A DNA stretch of 7,509 nt from Gemmatimonadota bacterium (GTDB lineage Bacteria > Gemmatimonadota > Gemmatimonadetes > Gemmatimonadales > Gemmatimonadaceae), in the NCBI GenBank assembly GCA_031127185.1, contig JARIET010000139.1, forward strand, positions 1-7,509, written 5' to 3'. Both the position numbers and the translations under genes were made by a program. The first letter of the stretch is position 1; each line of letters starts with the position of its first letter. Positions 5,870 to 7,509 of the stretch are shown here, one piece after another. Under the pieces are notes generated by a model. That model ran no database searches and was not told the origin of the DNA. It worked only from the letters and a program-made list of their open reading frames with translations.

Positions 5870-6582
5870 GTCGCGAGCGGCCGTCCGTGCGCCGCCTCCC
5901 ACTTGACCTGCGCCTCGGCGAGACGCCCGTAGATCGGCTCCCAACCGTCGAGTGGAACGGGACCGGCGGCGAGCACTGCATCGAGCAGGCGCAACACGCC
6001 GCGTGCGTGCGGCGCAGCGGCTGGCGACTCCAGTGGGCCAATGGCGCGAGCGGCAAGGGTGGCGACGAGCGGCTGCACGTCCCCCGCCGGCATCCGCAGA
6101 CCACTTGGCGGCTGCAACCCGTCGAGCGCGAGGCCGTCGGGAGCCAGCGGGGTTATTGCACCATGCACATCGACCGCGAGTGGCAGCACATACCGCTCGC
6201 CGCGCATGGCGTCGAGCACGGCCAGATACCGGCCGGCAGCCAGGTCGCGCGCTCCTGCCACAACGAGCGCCAGCGACGAGACCGCATACAGGGGCACGTC
6301 GTTGCCAAAGGCGATGCCCTTGGCGATGGCGCCTGCGATGCGCAGGGACGTGAAGCTCCCCGGCCCCTCACCGCAGACCACGCGCCTGACATCAGCCACA
6401 GATGCGCCGGCGTCGCGGAGCGCGTCGATCACCGCGGGCATCAGGCGTTCCTCGGTTTCGCCGCGCATGGCCACCGTGCGCTCGGCCACGAGTGTTCCGT
6501 CACGGAGCACGGCCACACTTCCGTCGTACGTCGAGGCGTCGAGCGCGAGTGTGATCCCCGCCGTGCTCACGACAGGCGTCAC
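5866..6582 (-). CDS. tsaB: TsaB, tRNA threonylcarbamoyladenosine (t6A37) biosynthesis subunit
   Basis: TsaB is an ASKHA-fold pseudo-enzyme that dimerises with TsaD and, with TsaE, transfers threonylcarbamoyl to A37 of ANN-decoding tRNAs. The ~238-aa length fits. The N-terminus has the family strand ITLALDASTYDGSVAVLRDG, then RGETEERLMPAVIDAL in place of the usual HSE-LLP region. The hallmark loop reads GEGPGSFTSLRIAGAIAKGI; most relatives have G where S stands in SFTSLR. The C-terminal half (YLAVLDAMRGERYVLPL) matches the TsaB second domain. Two tandem GTG codons (6585 and 6582) precede the body. GTG 6582 gives a GTGA overlap with the tsaE stop and is preferred; GTG 6570 is also possible. tsaD, the catalytic partner, is not in this window. 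Confidence 0.93.
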   Translation of the reverse strand: MTPVVSTAGITLALDASTYDGSVAVLRDGTLVAERTVAMRGETEERLMPAVIDALRDAGASVADVRRVVCGEGPGSFTSLRIAGAIAKGIAFGNDVPLYAVSSLALVVAGARDLAAGRYLAVLDAMRGERYVLPLAVDVHGAITPLAPDGLALDGLQPPSGLRMPAGDVQPLVATLAARAIGPLESPAAAPHARGVLRLLDAVLAAGPVPLDGWEPIYGRLAEAQVKWEAAHGRPLAT

Positions 6583-6998
6583 CACGCGATCCGCCGTCGG
6601 TCCGGATCGCCGTCGACATGCGAAAGCGCAATGCGTCTTGCGTAGTCGGGAAGCGCGATTTCAGCCCGCTCGGGCCACTCGACCAGCACGATCGCGCGAG
6701 CGTCAAGCATCTCGTCCCAACCGAGATTCGTCAGTTCGGCCGGCGAGTTGAGGCGATAGAGATCGAGGTGGAAGACCGGCGACACGCCGCCCCGGTAGTC
6801 GTGCACGAGCGCGAACGTTGGGCTCGTCACCGGATCGGTGATTCCGAACCCGGCGCAGATGGCCTGCACGAGCGTGGTCTTTCCCGCCCCCAGGTCGCCG
6901 GAGATCGCGAACACCTCGGGGGCGACGAGGGATGCCCCGACCTGGCGGCCCCACGCGACGAGTTCGTCGCGCGTGAGCTGGAGCGTTCCGTGCGTCAT
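6579..6998 (-). CDS. tsaE: TsaE, ATPase of the t6A37 tRNA modification complex
   Basis: TsaE is a small P-loop ATPase needed for turnover of the TsaBD complex that makes t6A37. The 139-aa length is slightly below the usual ~150. The Walker A motif GDLGAGKTT is at residues 34-42. SPTFALVHDY follows at 59-68, then FHLDLYRL with D79, and LVEWPERA with E107-W108, the conserved acidic/tryptophan pair of the family. The start ATG 6998 overlaps the uvrB stop by 4 nt (ATGA), so translation is probably coupled to uvrB, and no separate ribosome binding site is evident. The end overlaps tsaB by 4 nt in the same way. Confidence 0.95.
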   Translation of the reverse strand: MTHGTLQLTRDELVAWGRQVGASLVAPEVFAISGDLGAGKTTLVQAICAGFGITDPVTSPTFALVHDYRGGVSPVFHLDLYRLNSPAELTNLGWDEMLDARAIVLVEWPERAEIALPDYARRIALSHVDGDPDRRRIAW

Positions 6999-7509
6999 CG
7001 CGATGCGGGGCGCCTGCCGTGCAGGCGCGACCCCTGTCGTTTCTCGCCGCGCTTGCCATCCATCGCCGCGCGGACGTCGAACAGTTCATCGCGCAACCTC
7101 GCCGCCGTCTCGAAGTCGAGCGTCTTCGCCGCCTCGCGCATCTCGGACTCGAGCCGTGAGATCAGGCCCGGAAGGTCGTCGGTTCCGTAGTGCGCAGCAG
7201 CCTCCGCCACCTTCTTTTGTTTCCTGCGTCCATCGCGATCTGCCTCGTACGCCTCACGCGTGTCGCGCGCATCGGCGACGCGCGTGATGAATCGCACCTG
7301 ATCCACGCTCTTGATCACGCCCTGCGGGGTGATGCCGTGTTTCAGGTTGTGTTCCACCTGAATCGCGCGGCGCCGGCCGGTTTCGTCCATCGCGCGCTGC
7401 ATGGACCCCGTGATCCGGTCCGCGTAAAAAATCGCGCGCCCGTTGACGTGCCGTGCGGCACGCCCGACAGTCTGGATGAGCGAGCGCTCGCTCCGGAGGA
7501 ATCCTTCCT
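6995..7509 (-). CDS. uvrB: UvrB, excinuclease ABC subunit B (partial, C-terminal 171 codons)
   Basis: UvrB is the damage-verification helicase of bacterial nucleotide-excision repair, working with UvrA and UvrC. Only the C-terminal part is present; the frame is open to the right edge. It begins in helicase motif VI (EGFLRSERSLIQTVGRAARH), continues through FYADRITGSMQRAMDETGRR and HNLKHGITPQGVIKSV, which are diagnostic of UvrB, and ends with a UVR domain (ISRLESEMREAAKTLDFETA, then ARLRDEL) that contacts UvrC. A basic tail of about 25 residues rich in R, K and G follows the UVR domain, longer than in many relatives. The stop overlaps the tsaE start by 4 nt. This fragment comes first in the visible transcript; its promoter must lie to the right of the window. 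Confidence 0.97.
   Translation of the reverse strand, partial: EGFLRSERSLIQTVGRAARHVNGRAIFYADRITGSMQRAMDETGRRRAIQVEHNLKHGITPQGVIKSVDQVRFITRVADARDTREAYEADRDGRRKQKKVAEAAAHYGTDDLPGLISRLESEMREAAKTLDFETAARLRDELFDVRAAMDGKRGEKRQGSRLHGRRPASR

Noticed and set aside
5870..5944. Upstream extension of rimI to position 5944
   Set aside because: It would overlap tsaB by 79 nt. The GTGA junction at 5869 gives the usual RimI length.
5887..6645. Plus-strand open frame of 252 codons opposite tsaB
   Set aside because: Composition reflects the reverse of tsaB codons, with no domain, and tsaB itself is well supported.

Overview
The window is a stretch of GC-rich chromosome from a Gram-negative (diderm) bacterium. 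It is packed with housekeeping genes, all read from the minus strand. A Tol system, an NDP-sugar epimerase and a secreted LysM protein establish the two-membrane envelope. The gene content and order are what I would expect of Gemmatimonadota, but that assignment rests on general familiarity and not on a search. No mobile element, CRISPR array, RNA gene or foreign-looking segment is visible.

Reading in the direction of transcription (right to left), the first block is the 3' part of uvrB (cut by the right edge), then tsaE, tsaB and rimI. Each stop codon overlaps the next start by 4 nt (ATGA, GTGA, GTGA), so this looks like one translationally coupled unit. It joins nucleotide-excision repair to two subunits of the tRNA t6A37 machinery and a RimI-type N-acetyltransferase. 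A 79-nt gap with a plausible sigma70-type promoter and a very strong ribosome binding site leads to ssb. A GC-rich hairpin followed by a pyrimidine-rich tail closes ssb.

The second block concerns the cell envelope. It starts with a secreted LysM protein whose layout resembles the TsaP/FlgT-like secretin-associated family. An NAD-dependent sugar epimerase/dehydratase of the extended SDR family follows. Then come tolQ, tolR, a tolA/tonB-like gene and the first 218 codons of tolB, which runs off the left edge. The tolQ-tolR and tonB-tolB junctions are also 4-nt overlaps. TolQ and TolR form the proton-driven inner-membrane motor, the TonB/TolA-like protein spans the periplasm, and TolB links it to peptidoglycan-bound Pal (pal is expected just beyond the left edge). 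The usual leading gene ybgC is not here; the epimerase occupies that position.

Two genes are cut by the window edges: uvrB at the right and tolB at the left. Several starts were revised inward from the longest possible reading frame using ribosome binding sites, stop/start overlaps and family start motifs. The window is mostly ordinary. The points most worth a second look are the TsaP-like LysM protein, its placement with an epimerase ahead of tol, and the small hairpins at gene junctions.
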